Source: Nymphaea colorata (lineage: Eukaryota; Streptophyta; Magnoliopsida; Nymphaeales; Nymphaeaceae). From it: 64,000 nt of DNA. The notes under the pieces were generated by a model. That model was not told where the DNA came from, searched no databases, and was given only the letters and a program-made list of their open reading frames with translations. Shown piece by piece: positions 11,600-23,310 of this stretch (within the stretch, counting starts at the first letter, position 1; each line of letters opens with the position of its first letter). The position numbers were made by a program, and so were the translations under genes. Where the stretch lies: positions 2,258,001-2,322,000 of the forward strand of contig NC_045147.1 of the NCBI RefSeq assembly GCF_008831285.2, written 5' to 3'.

Positions 11600-12455
11600 G
11601 CTGCAACACTATGACGAAAATGACCCTACATGTCGCCAAGCTCTTGCTTTCCATGCCACTGTCCGCGTCTCGAGAACCCCGCTTTTCCTTTTTCTCCTCT
11701 CTGCTTTCTTCCTTTTACCGCCGGACAAAAGCGTTCCGTCCGGGACCTCGTATGGACACACAACGACATCGACCCCCGTTCCGTCCGCGGACACGCCCAA
11801 ACTCCAAAATGCCCCTCACGACAGTCCCACCTTTACGGGAACGCCCCTCCAAATAATTGCTTGCCTCCCGCTCTGCTCCCATCTACAACTTCTTATGGAA
11901 AAAAAAAAGAATTTTTTAGTTTTTATAATAAATATTTTTAAAAAATTTTAGTTTTAGTAAATTTGATTTTTCTTTTTGCTGACTCAATTATGAAGTGGCA
12001 TTTCTTCAGAAGATTCCATGCCCACGAAGTTGCAGGCAATGCCGATTCACGTTTGGATTTTTCTTTCCTTTTTCTTTTCTTTTTTCACGTTCAATCGATA
12101 ATTATGAGTTTCAAAAGTGAATGTCATGCAAATCCCAAAGAAGACCTTTTCGTGTTATTTCTTTTGCAGTTTAGTCATGCCCGCTGGCTGCCGGAGTACT
12201 ACCTCCGCCCGCGACGGGCTTTTCCCTCTCTAGTCCTCGAGCGAAAACGTTTATTTCAAATTTGCCCCTCGCGATCCAGACTGACGCGAGGGTATGCCGC
12301 GGTCGGCCCGGCCTTTTCGGAAAATGACGTCCGTCTCCCCACGATAACTGACGCCGTTAGTCACGGGGGCGTCATCTTCCTTCCTAATGACGATCGCGTC
12401 TCCGACGAGATGGACGGTTATTAACTGTCCGAAGCGGTTCCGGACGATTAACACG
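11600..12455. promoter_or_regulatory. CpG-rich zone upstream of PIP5K
   Basis: Two CpG-dense blocks (about 11,620-11,870 and 12,175-12,450) flank an AT-rich stretch. The distal block has five TGACG cores in about 110 bases (12,282, 12,325, 12,349, 12,388 on plus; 12,370-12,374 on minus), the core of as-1/bZIP sites. Overlapping frames in every phase here are a composition effect, not genes. This looks like promoter or enhancer DNA of PIP5K, or of a divergent transcript. Confidence 0.45.
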
Positions 12456-12796
12456 AAAAAACAACATGAACCGATGAAGTCGTTTTAGACATGAGGAATC
12501 AAAATATATTTAATTAACTTTATGAAATTCAGAGCAGCTCGATCCACTTTGCAACATGGTTCGGACCGGGATTTGGTGGTCCTGACCTCATTATGGACGC
12601 GGTTGCTGTCGGTACGCCACCTAAGCCAAATCCAGATCCAAGTGTATCCAACTCATTGAATGAATGTTAGAGGTGAGCATGAGCATGAGGTTAACAACTC
12701 ATCGCCTAAAAAAGAGGTTCCAAAGTCCTCTAATTCCTACTGCCTTGCCTTCGAGATCCTAAACTGCATCATGATTTGAGTGGAATACGATATATC
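12456..12796. other. Intergenic, repeat-like
   Basis: No gene. The wording near 12,660-12,740 (AGGTGAGCATGAG and a following GAGGTTAACAACTC) recurs in altered form near 26,365-26,420, so it is part of an unnamed dispersed repeat. Confidence 0.5.
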
Positions 12797-12998
12797 CGCG
12801 GGCGGAAGGAGGGGAGCCTGCCTAAGCCATGGCCCCACCCCAACCAAATGAAAAAAAAAATACAATATAAAAATTGTTTTTTTTTTGTTTTCATGTATTT
12901 TTTGAATTGTAGTTTAGTTTGGCTCTACCCAAATCCAACCTACAAAACGCAGCCCCATTTGGCCCACTCGTAAAAAAAAATCTTAGCTTCGCCTCTGT
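12797..12998 (+). mobile_element. Probable hAT (Tip100-type) MITE
   Basis: The right end reads TTAGCTTCGCCTCTG, close to the hAT ends at 25,195 and 16,465, and is preceded by a GGCCCACT stretch as in those elements. The left end GCGGGCGGAAGG is a weaker match, and no convincing 8-bp target duplication was found. Confidence 0.4.
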
Positions 12999-15900
12999 AC
13001 CCATCAACTTAGAGTATCATAATCAAATGTGCAACTCAACCCACTTAGGTTATTTGATTTTCATGGGGCTATGTTCTTGGGCCATATATGAGGTGAAGCA
13101 CGACATAAAAAAACAAAGTGCTCCTAATGCAACCCTAAACCTTGAACCTAAGGAAAGGAGGATACAATGCAAACACAAACCTTGAACCTAAGGAAAGGAA
13201 GATATGGAGAGATTTCACTGTCTCATTGCAGGTGTGGTCTATCCTCTCAAACACCACCTAAGGGTGTTATTTGTCACATCTTGTTCATTTTTTGGTATAT
13301 CATTTTTTTAAGTTTTCATTATTTGTTTTTTTCTCTTTTGCATGTATGTATGTGTGTGTGTGGATTCAAATATACTGGATGTTGGATGTATGAGATGGCT
13401 TAAAATTAAATACTGCCATTGAAATCACCAATAACATTGGTGAAAGTATGCAAAATTTTTTAGCAAACAGATAATCCATTTTTAGCCACCTAACGACATC
13501 TAGCCATCGATATTTTAGTTAGCGACAAATTTTTTAACAAAAAGATAATTTTTTCTCATTGTTTTTTTTTTTTGAACCATCTACTTTAGAAAAATCAACG
13601 ACAAAGATGATTCTTGATAGGCCTAGTAGTTAAGAGTTTGGTGCTTGTTAATTTAAGCGTGCACGCACACACACGCACATATATGAGTGCTAAGTCAGGT
13701 CTACATTAAGCCTGACTTTTGTCTTTGCTTCGTCCGCGTTAGAAGTAGACTTTGCAACATAATGAGCAAGGGCTGAAAAATTGAAGTAAGTTCATAAGAC
13801 ACTAGAACTATTTTCTGATGAACCTGCTCCATTTGTTGGGGCAAATTCATAATGACCCATTACAGAACTAAGGAGATTAAGAGCACAACACCATTTCTTC
13901 TATGTTCTAAGTCTAGCTAATCAGATAGTGACTAATGAGATTTGGATCCAGTGCCAGAGCAGTATACCATCTGTGTGGTTGGGTGAGATTGAGGTTCATT
14001 GGGATTAGATCCAAACGGGATTTTGTTCAAAAAACCTAGTCCAAATTTAGGTCCACTAATCCGGTTCAGTAATCTTAACTACACCAACTAACTGGAGACC
14101 CGTTTAAACCTAGAACTGGACAGAATCCAAATCCACTGACTTCCATAATCAAATATTATAGTTCAGGCTTGACGTTGGAGAAGAAAATGTTGAAGGACCG
14201 GATTCAAACCGGGAATGCTTTTAATCATATCAGCTTGTTCGAATCCAGAGTTGAGTTGGGATTCAAATACGAATAAAGAGAAAGTAATATCTGAATCCAA
14301 CTCCAAATTTCAAGTTGAATCGAGTTGACTGTCAAAATGTAACGGCATTGGGAATAAAATATTTATGTAAAACTAAATCCGAACTAAAATGTGAATCCTC
14401 ATTCAATCGGATGTCTATATTAATATCATTTCTTTTGAGATATTTGATCCAAATCAGATGTATTGGTATCCCTAACTTTAGGCCCAATTGAATAAATTGT
14501 TTGAACCGGCAGGTAGAGCCTTCAAATCCAAATCCAGTAAGATCAGAATTTGAGTTGCAACGTAGACGTTTAGATGTTTATATGTATCTGGCAAGTGACA
14601 ACATTGAAAAGGATGTTACCTCCCAAGTACGGGTCATTTCCAGTATGTGCTGTACCAAATTGGATCGGATCGGTTAAACCTCTTCCAGAACCATATTCAC
14701 TTATTTTGCCAAGAAGCTGTTTAGATTTTCTCATATTACATTTAGCTTCCTATATATTCCACAAAATTACTCGCCTACAAGTTTAATTTCTTTAACCCAT
14801 CCCTTGTTCTGCTGTAGAAGTACATATCAAATCCGCTTGACTAATCTTTTTTTCCGTTCTCCCTCGTTGCTTTTAGATTTGTTTGGCGTAAATATAGAGT
14901 GTCGCATCTACACCATTTAAAAAATATTGTTAAATTAATGCATTTTTACTATTTTCTCCAAAGTGTCGGTGAGGTCCCTTTTTTTTACCTCATTCTTTTC
15001 TGTTTTCTTAGTAACGTTTACAAGAAATTATGAAAGAGAGAGAAAAGCAGGATGGGCATTGAAAGGGATGGAAAGAAAGAAGTATACGCAAAATAATGTC
15101 TCTCATAATTTCCCAAGCTTTTATTGTTGTTTTGATTGCCAAAATGCATGATTTTTTTTTTAATTAAATTAAAAAATATATAGGTGCATGTGCAAAGAGG
15201 ATTTGCTGAAGGTGAATTGCCTTTTGCCCAGTGTTCCTCCAAAGGTTTTTTTTGGTAGACAAGTGGAGTCATATCAGCATACCAATTATTGGATGCAAAC
15301 AAGCAGGGGACTAGGTTCTTTCTACAAATGAAAAATATTTATAAAACTCTATTGATTGATATCCGCTTCTTTACAATCAAAGTTTGATTTAAAAATATAC
15401 ATATAAATTCGGCATTTTATAGTTAAAGAGCTCGGTTTATCAATGTGCTAAAGAAATTGATCAGTATTTGCAATTCCATTATGCTATGGAAGTGTTTCTT
15501 CAATATGTAAGCATTATCTTTATTAGATCCGTCCCCAAGAAATGTATGTATCCGTTACCATATAAATCAGCTGCCATTATGAATGTACAAGTATTCGATA
15601 TGGACAACTCTTTGACAAGAACCTTTCGATTGGCTCTTCTCCAAGGCATCAAATCTTGCAACGTATGCACAGTGCATGGTAATGCTGCAATCATAGACTT
15701 TTTATCGAAGGAAGATCCGCAACAACGTGCAGAAATTTTGAGGAACAAACAAAATTAAACATATCTTTCAATATTTCACATTTGGCTTTTGAGAGAAAAG
15801 TATATATATGTCAACGACCTAGCGCGTAAATGAATATTTTGAGTCTAAAGGTTCCCAGTTTTTTTTTTTTTTTTTACTTTGCCAAAAGTTGTCCATCATT

Positions 15901-16278
15901 TTGTAAGATTTTTTTTTCGGGCTTGTTCAAGTTGGATCTCTCTCAAATAAAAGACATCGTCCAAATTTAAACTATTTATTTCTCCTAAATGTTATTATTT
16001 ATTTTAGAACTTTTTTACTCGTTCAAACAAAGAGGTCGATCATGTAGATTATTATTTATTTGGCGTTCACTTTGATCTGGTTACTTATTCTTCTTATAGA
16101 AGAAGAAGTTTGGCAATAGTAACAAGATGTTATTGTTTCATAAAATTGTGTAGATTTATTGAACAATTCAAAAGTGTATAATGAATCTTGAGATAGAAAG
16201 ATAGAACAGTAGCATCCCATCACTATTGCCAAATGACCCCATGATGCCGAATCCAATTCAAAGCCAATAAAGTGAGTA
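12999..16278. other. Intergenic, decayed repeats
   Basis: No gene with a recognised domain. The stretch near 13,780-13,870 shares wording (CATAAGACACTAGAACTA) with the Tourist-like MITE at 18,054. The region 13,980-14,540 is full of degenerate AATCC/GGATT words. A SINE-like GGCCTAGTAGTTAAGAG lies near 13,620. AT-rich elsewhere. Confidence 0.5.
15588..15758 (+). pseudogene. Coding-like fragment, unknown
   Basis: An open stretch of about 55 codons with protein-like composition, from MNVQVFDMDNS through RTFRLALLQGIKSC to SKEDPQQRAEIL and a TAA stop. I do not recognise the family. It sits among decayed repeats with no promoter or further exon visible, so a fragment of a gene or transposon is more likely than a working gene. 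Confidence 0.25.
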
Positions 16279-16286
16279 GTACAAGC

Positions 16287-16465
16287 CATGGCTGAGCGAG
16301 GATTTTTCATCCATGGGACACTTGGGTTGGTGACACAAAATTTGGTGTAGGCATTGCATATAGTTTTAGAGTCATAGCAATGTGATGTTAACACATTATA
16401 ATGGAAATTTTGATGGGCTGGTGTGGGCAGTGGCCCACCGCAGCCAACAAGTAGCTCCACCATTG
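16287..16465 (+). mobile_element. 179-bp hAT MITE with perfect 8-bp TSD
   Basis: Bounded by GTACAAGC at 16,279-16,286 and again at 16,466-16,473, a perfect 8-bp target-site duplication as made by hAT transposases. The ends CATGGCTGAGCGAGG and, reversed, CAATGGTGGAGCTAC are decayed forms of the CAGNGGCGGAGC hAT (Tip100-like) terminus. It is the same length as the element at 25,017-25,195 and shares its GGTGTGGGCA right-end wording. It carries no transposase. Confidence 0.85.
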
Positions 16466-16790
16466 GTACAAGCTGGATGGACAGCGTTCTACCTCACATG
16501 TACTTGCATGATTTGTTTTTTGAAGTAGCTTGGTAGTTCTCTAGCCATAAAAGTTTTTCTTTTTTTTTTTCACTTAGTCATTGTTTTGGTGCAGTTTGAG
16601 ATCCTTAAGGGTGTGTTGATCTTTAAGACCTGCAGTGCTTCCAAATCATCAGGTTCTTTGATCCATGGATTTAAAGTCGGACACCCTCCTATCTGACCTT
16701 AAATCTACGGGCTTTTATATGTACTTAAGATTTTTGATCCGTGGATTTAAGGTCGAACCACCTTTCCATTGACTTTAAATCTACTGTTTT

Positions 16791-16888
16791 TTACATGTAA
16801 CGTGGATTTAAGATCCTCAGTTTAAAGCAACTGAGGGTCTTACATGTAACGTGGATTTAAGATCCTCAGTTTAAAGCAACTGAGGGTC
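16791..16888 (+). repeat. 49-bp tandem duplication carrying a hairpin
   Basis: Two near-identical copies (16,791-16,839 and 16,840-16,888). Each contains CCTCAGTT-TAAAGC-AACTGAGG, a perfect 8-bp stem with a 6-base loop. Confidence 0.95.
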
Positions 16889-17310
16889 TTACAATGCATA
16901 CCTTTTAATACATGCTTTGTTATGAGATCTGAGATTGTCAAACACTACCTTAAATATATTTTAAGCCGGTAAAAGTATTTTCCACATAATAATTATAACA
17001 GGAGTAAAAAATTAATATGTTTGTGCATGTGCCTGTATATGATCTTCGTAAGAGCAAGAGAGAGAGGGAATACCAAGCTGAAGGTGCACTAACTCTATCC
17101 TAAATACCGAACGCAACCATGGACCTCAGAAACAAGGAGAACGGGAGCACGCTTTGGCCATCTAAAGAAAAGAAGAGAGACAGAGTTACATATGGGTGAA
17201 GGCTAAAATGCCATTTTGACTACTGTTTAGTGATGAGATTCATGACGAGGGAAAAAGAAAAAAGATGGGGGCCAGCCCATGGCGGCATGCATGGATTGTG
17301 GACCTAGCCC

Positions 17311-17338
17311 AGTCAACTCATGGGTTGTTGAGTTGACT
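17311..17338. repeat. Perfect 10-bp inverted repeat
   Basis: AGTCAACTCA at 17,311-17,320 and TGAGTTGACT at 17,329-17,338 around an 8-base loop. Not followed by a T run and not near a gene. Confidence 0.85.
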
Positions 17339-18053
17339 TGGAGCGGGGCCCTGACCGAGTCTAGAATCTGATCTCAATAAGCTCGATTGGCTAGGTCAAG
17401 TTCACATCATGGTTAACGCTATGGGGGTGGCTGGTCTCATGACAGACATACCCAAAGGTGGTTGAGTCAAAGGTGAAAAACACTTGCCCACCCTGACCCA
17501 CAAAAGGCTCGGCACCGGCAACGAGCCCACCGGCAAGACCTATCTTGACCCCCAACTTAAGCTGATCATACAATTACAGTCCGGAGTTTCAGACCATGCT
17601 CTTGTGGACCTAATCCTGTCCGGCCACGGCACCCACCCTAGTTTAAATTTTTGCTGGCTGGGCCCTATCCAGGTGAGCACACCAACACAAGCCCTGTGTG
17701 TGGATCTCTAGTTTGTACACAACATGTAGACCGCTGGCCCGTTGGCCGCAAATTTGATTGTAAAAGATTCTAAGAAATCCTTTCCTCTGGCCTTATTTCC
17801 TTGGCTTTGTTTGGAGACTTCATGGGGGGAGAGAATCCATAAGAAAAGCCATCAAACACGGCGACTTCGGAGTAGGCCCATTGGGTAGTTAGTTCTTAAG
17901 GGGCGGGATCATCTTCATAAAAAAACAAAAAACTTTACAAACTACCTTTTGAAAAATGTCTGGATCCTTACAATTTTGCATTCACGGATATCCGCGCCTC
18001 TTGAACTTAAGCAAGTGTTATATAAGCCAAACACACATTAATTTGACACTTAA

Positions 18054-18344
18054 GGAGTCATTTGGTAGTAAGGATACTCTGATTGTTTTGTGAGATTAGT
18101 ATATATTCATAAAACACTAGAACTAATGTTCCATAAATCTAGTCTAATAATTGAAGTTGGTTTATGAGAACGACCCCTAAGAACTTCATTTGGCAAATGG
18201 AACACTTTGTGGGTGTTTTATGAACCTATCCCAAAATTTGGGGTAGATTCTTGAACACTTAGTTTTAGTGTTTCATAAATTTGCCTTAATTTTTGAAGAA
18301 GATTCGTAAGACACTCACATGGAGTTTCAACTTCCAAACAGCCC
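18054..18344 (+). mobile_element. Tourist/PIF-like MITE, 291 bp
   Basis: Flanked by TAA at 18,051-18,053 and 18,345-18,347. The ends are GGAGTCATTTGGTAGT and, reversed, GGGCTGTTTGGAAGT, imperfect inverted repeats with the GTTTGG core common in Tourist MITEs. The interior has no coding capacity and repeats the phrase for a fallen 'CATAAAACACTAGAACTA', also found near 13,790. Confidence 0.65.
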
Positions 18345-18347
18345 TAA

Positions 18348-19188
18348 GGGCACCCTACACTGAAAGTTGGATCGAATTCTGCAGAAAGACAAATTATTAA
18401 AGCTATGGTTTCGAGATTTTCGCTCGTTTCAACTTATTAGGTTCAATAAAAATTAATGTAAGGTATTCATTTTATTAGAATATGAACTGTTTGCATCTCT
18501 GATTGTACGAAATATACATGTATGTGTAAAATGACCAGAATACCCTTGATCTACCAATGATAAACCTTCTTATAAGGACGAAAACATGTGATGTGAAAAA
18601 AGTAGATTCTTCAAAATATTTATTTTATTTTTAAAATAGTAAAAATGCCCGAAAATCGCTTTGGTGCATATGGGTTGTGATGGTGCACACACATGTATGT
18701 ACTGGGCCGCCGACGCTTAGATGCGAAATGCGGGTCCGGCTGGTTTAAGGGGGCAAGGGAAGCTGTGGAGATGGTGACATGTTGCCACCTAGCCGGTGTA
18801 CATGTCATCCACGACACTTGTCGTATGCTTAGCGCGCCCAAGTTCATGTACTCACCAAGAAAATTGATCACAAATTTGGGGGGCATCATTTTGCTGGCTA
18901 ATTTGGTTGTTAGAAACAAAGTGTGAACATCTTCACATGGTTACTGTTGGACTAGTCGACAAGCACCACAACATCTTTTAACAGTTCCCATTCACATTGT
19001 TCAATACTAATTGGAAGGCATCCTTGTTTTTTACTATATTTTCATGGCAGTTGTGGTGATGCCAAAATAAATATCAAAAGGATTCCATATGTTTGCACTC
19101 CATGCTACAGTTGTCAATGCTCTTTCTCTCTCTATCTCTCCCTCTCTCTCTCACACACATGCACCCGCACACACACACACCAGCTTTC

Positions 19189-19225
<37 letters not shown>

Positions 19226-22199
19226 TATATATATATATATTCAAGAAATAAATACAAAGCTGTATTTTCAAGAAATGGACATACCTCCGAAAGGAAGCAA
19301 CCATCTAATCTCCTTCAAGTTGACATCCTAGACAATTATTTATATACATACACATACACACACATCAAGCTGCATGTATGAGACGCTTGGATAGATGGAT
19401 GGGTGGATATATATATATATATATATATATATAAGAATTCTATCATACAATGTATTAGATGTCGACAGATGACTAAAAATAAAAAGATTATTGTTAAAAA
19501 CAATATGAATCAGTGCAAAAACAACATAATTAGCCATTGCTTTATTATAAAACTATTAATGCTCAGATTATTGTTTTCAGGCCCACTTCCATTTAAGATC
19601 GATAACTTTTAGAAAAGAAAAACAAAAAGGTGAGGGAGTGAGAAAGAAAATAGAGGGTACTTGAAATCTAATTCCTAAACTAACTCCACTTGGTTAGAAC
19701 ATGAATAGCAGATGATGCATTTATTTCCAATTCGAGGTTGCTGCTGGAGGTTTTTAATCATGTCCATTCACCAAGAAATACAATCATGTTGAATTGGTTA
19801 TTAATGTTTATATTTATAAAGTATATTCTTCTTAAGAGGTAAAATCCATATAACTCTGTTTGATATATGCAACAGAAGATTACAGCCTGTTTATCTACTT
19901 AGGTCTCTAAACAAGCAGATACCGTCTATGTTAGATTTCCATAAAGGACGCTTGGGAACTGCTGTAGAGGCTCTAAGTACACGTACTGAGAACCACATGC
20001 AGAGGTGGAGATACGTGGGGTCTCCGTGGGACATGTGTCCGAGTCTCCATGGGCATACGGTGTCCTCCCGGTCTACAATATGCCCTACGGAGTCCGCGTT
20101 TTGAAAACTTAATTCAGTGTTGAAACATGAGTGGACCTAAGTCCAGTTACATGGGCAGATCTATGAGACCTAGATCACTGTTCGAGAGTCAATTAAAAAT
20201 TTGTTAACCATATGTTTAGTATTTCATGGGCAAAAATTTCTAGCTCCATCCCTGAACATAGATCTACCCTTCGAGATTCAACGTGAACGTTGACACAGCA
20301 CCAGCTTCTTTTCCGGACCGACCAAAGCTGCATGACTTGTACATTGGTCTTTTGCCTTGGGAAACAACCAAACAGAACATGTGAAAACGTACATCCCCGT
20401 TGGTGCCTCAACATTTCTCCTTACTGCATGATTTTGGCTCTTCATAATAATAATAGTTTTCTTTTTTTCAATGTAAAAATTTTAATTTGAAATAGCCTAA
20501 TTTGGCAGACAACATCATGGCAGCACTCAGGTGAGCAGATGGATTCATTCCACTGCTCAAGTGAGAGCCAAAGCCCTCCTCCTTTTCCTTGCCCTTAGTG
20601 TTTAAAGTCGTGTCGGTGTCAAACAATGAGATTTCCACATGCTTCAAATTGCATGTATGACCCATAGGAACATAGCCTTGCATGAGTCAAACTAAAGATA
20701 TGCCGCATATGCGCGCCAGGGCCACCTGTTTGAGCTATGCCCCTTGGTGCAACATCATGGCAGCACTAGTTTAGGTTTAATTAATGCACATTGAGTTATA
20801 AGCCCTATATATTATCATATTAAAGAGGCTGCCTGGTATATTTATTTCTAGTAAGAATGCAACTTCATACTCTGCCCAACAGTCACCTTTATAATGTACA
20901 GTTGTTCAAGTTATGATCGCCACTACGGTCGCTACTATGGCCTCTCCTGGTGCTGCTCCATTCAATAATGTCTAACCCTTTGCCCACAGGATTACCCATC
21001 TTCACCCTTCTAGACTTCTCTTTATATTTCTAGACTCCTTTACTCACCCTGCTTTCTAATTGGTATTCTTTCTCAATATTTCTGCACTTCCTTTTATTTG
21101 GGCAGAACATGAGGACTGGGATGCTGCCCATTTTACCAGCATTGACAGTGACTAAGCAGAGCAGTTTAGAGACAAGGGAACCTGATTGTGTGTTTCAACA
21201 CTCTGGGGCTACTGGTTAATGACTCCACTTGGTCCACCCCATGTGGAATCCCTTCACATAATAGTAAATGCCAAGGAATTTGATGCCAGATAAGAGACCC
21301 AAAGAGGCCGAAGCCCTTTCCCCTCTTCAACCTACCATTAGGGTTCAGGGTTATTTCAGGACTTGGGTGGAGAGTGGGTACACCAATCCATCAACTAGAG
21401 TGTCATGCATCTACTATTTACAGTTTAAAGGAATAGCGTCCATATGAATTGAACTGATGAATAAATTCTCATCGGGCCACTAGTCCAACTAACGATGCTA
21501 TGCCCTCAAGGCAGCTAAAGACCAATGGAAGCACAAAGTTTTCTCTATGACTATCCCAATTCACATACATATATATCAGAGAGAGTAGATTCCATGGATG
21601 GGCACCTGCCCAATCAAATTGAATTGTGAGAGATGAGTTCATTCAACCAATTAAGGGTTCATTAGGCTGAGAAGTTTCGAAGTTGACTGAAATTTACATG
21701 AACTGGACTTTTTGAATTATTATTCTTCTTAGACATATGTAAGTTGATTATGTCTATAAGTTGGATACAATTGGCTGGATTTTATCCTTATTCGTGTCTA
21801 ATGGAGACATAAGTGAAGCACATCTGGTATAAGGGTTTTGTCATTCTCTGCTGTGCACCAGACCCGATCGCGACGGGCCACCAATCTATTTAGCTGTGTT
21901 GGACCCAGAACACCTCCTGATCGATCCCATGCATATGTTCAGGTGTGCATGAAAAAAGTATGGAAGAAGACAGAGATTACAAGTGAAATCCAACCAGATT
22001 TCTGCGCATGGACCAATCAACCTGTTTTCACGTTGATGTCCATTACTATAGATCGACCAGACGGTGGATCACTTTGCTCGTAAGCCAAGCATGGACCGCA
22101 GCAGCTTTTTGATTTGCAAAGCAGATGGAATTCAACACAAGCTTGCTGTTAGATGGGCAGACAAGAGTTGCCGGCTTGTCTCAGATTAAACTTTGAAAC
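18348..22199. other. Intergenic, no gene recognised
   Basis: AT-rich with microsatellites: (CT)n/(TA)n at 19,190-19,240 and (TA)n at 19,408-19,433. The words CAACATCATGGCAGCACT occur at both about 20,511 and 20,751. The stretch 21,360-21,450 resembles 26,450-26,530 and is part of a dispersed repeat. A 77-codon frame at 18,693-18,926 shows no motif. Confidence 0.5.
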
Positions 22200-22808
22200 T
22201 ATTGGTATATTCATTTTTGGGTGGGTGCACCGTTACAATTCACAGTTGAAAGCGAAAAAAAAATATATCTTTAGTTGAGGGAAACGGCCATGGGTCGAGA
22301 GATTTTGTCACTTGCCGAGAGCCTAAAACCTTTAATTAAGGCTATGCCTCTATCCCTGGTCCTGGCTGGCATCTGCTATCAAAGAGTGGACACCACTGAG
22401 GAGAGTGGGGAAGAGGTAGGGGACAAAAACTGGTTGACTTAGCCTCCCCAATGACACCTTTAATTTCAAGATCAACACTCCTTAATACTATCAGGGTAGC
22501 TCCCTTTAGTACTCCAACAAGAACGTGGTTATGACATGCCATTCAAGTCTATCGGTTGCACTACCCATCATTTGGTAAGATGGTAAGAGAGAGAGAGAGA
22601 GAAGATGCTGAGATCTATGTTTCTTAGGCGCTAGGACACCCTCTGCCCAGTTAGATATGGTGCCTTCATTCCTAGTTTATCTTGCTTCTTGTACAATGAC
22701 TGTAAGACAAAGCCATGTGTTACAATTCTGTATGCTTCTGGAAAGGTGTACAAGACTTTCACCTCAAGAAATCAAATAATGAAGAATTCTTGAGTGCTTT
22801 CCATAAAA
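22200..22808 (+). repeat. Imperfect ~600-bp tandem duplication, copy 1
   Basis: Same order of landmarks as 22,809-23,310: GGTGCACCGTTA, CATGGGT(C/T)GAGAGA, CCTTTAATTAAGGC, a (GA)n tract, GTTAGATATGGTGCC, TTGCTTCTTGTACAATGA, AAGCCATGTGTT and GAAGAATTCTTGAG. No coding frame survives in both copies. Confidence 0.85.
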
Positions 22809-23310
22809 CTATTGGTGTATATATATATATATATTTCATTTGGGTAGGTGCACCGTTAAAATTCACAATTAGAATCTGCCATGGGTTGAGAGACTTTGTC
22901 GCTTGCTGAGAACCTAAAACCCTTAATTAAGGCGATTCCCCTATCCCGTGGTCCTGCTGGGACATCTTTGAAAGATCAACAATCCTTCATAGCATCAAGT
23001 CAGCACTCTCCAATACTCCAATTGAAAACATGATTACTGCACGCAACCCAACCAAACTGGTTGCACTATCCATCAAAGAAAGAGAAAGAGAGAGAGAGAG
23101 AGAGAAAGGAGAGGTGCTGAGATCTGTGTATCTTAGGCCTTAGGCCACCTTCTCCTCAGTTAGATATGGTGCCTTTATGCCTGTTCCATGTTGCTTCTTG
23201 TACAATGATTGTGAGGCAAAGCCATGTGTTGCAATTCTGCATGCTTCTCTAAAGGTGTACAATTCTTTCATTCTTAGAAAAATCAAATAAGGAAGAATTC
23301 TTGAGCGCTC
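22809..23310 (+). repeat. Imperfect ~600-bp tandem duplication, copy 2
   Basis: Second copy of the block at 22,200-22,808, shorter because of internal deletions, with its own (TA)n near 22,816 and (GA)n near 23,085. The sequence beyond it (to about 23,830) has a diverged relative at 35,280-35,665. Confidence 0.85.

Larger units (their letters stand above)
16474..18053. other. Intergenic, nothing coding
   Basis: No gene recognised. It contains a 49-bp tandem duplication with hairpins, a perfect 10-bp hairpin at 17,311-17,338, and a GC-richer stretch at 17,240-17,720 without a domain. Confidence 0.5.

Noticed and set aside
11439-12424. Several overlapping 60-170 codon frames upstream of PIP5K
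   Set aside because: Frames are open in nearly every phase because of CpG-rich composition; none has a domain, consistent codon use or splice support.
17311-17338. Perfect hairpin as a terminator or microRNA precursor
   Set aside because: The stem is only 10 bp with no T run and no gene beside it; too short for a plant microRNA precursor.
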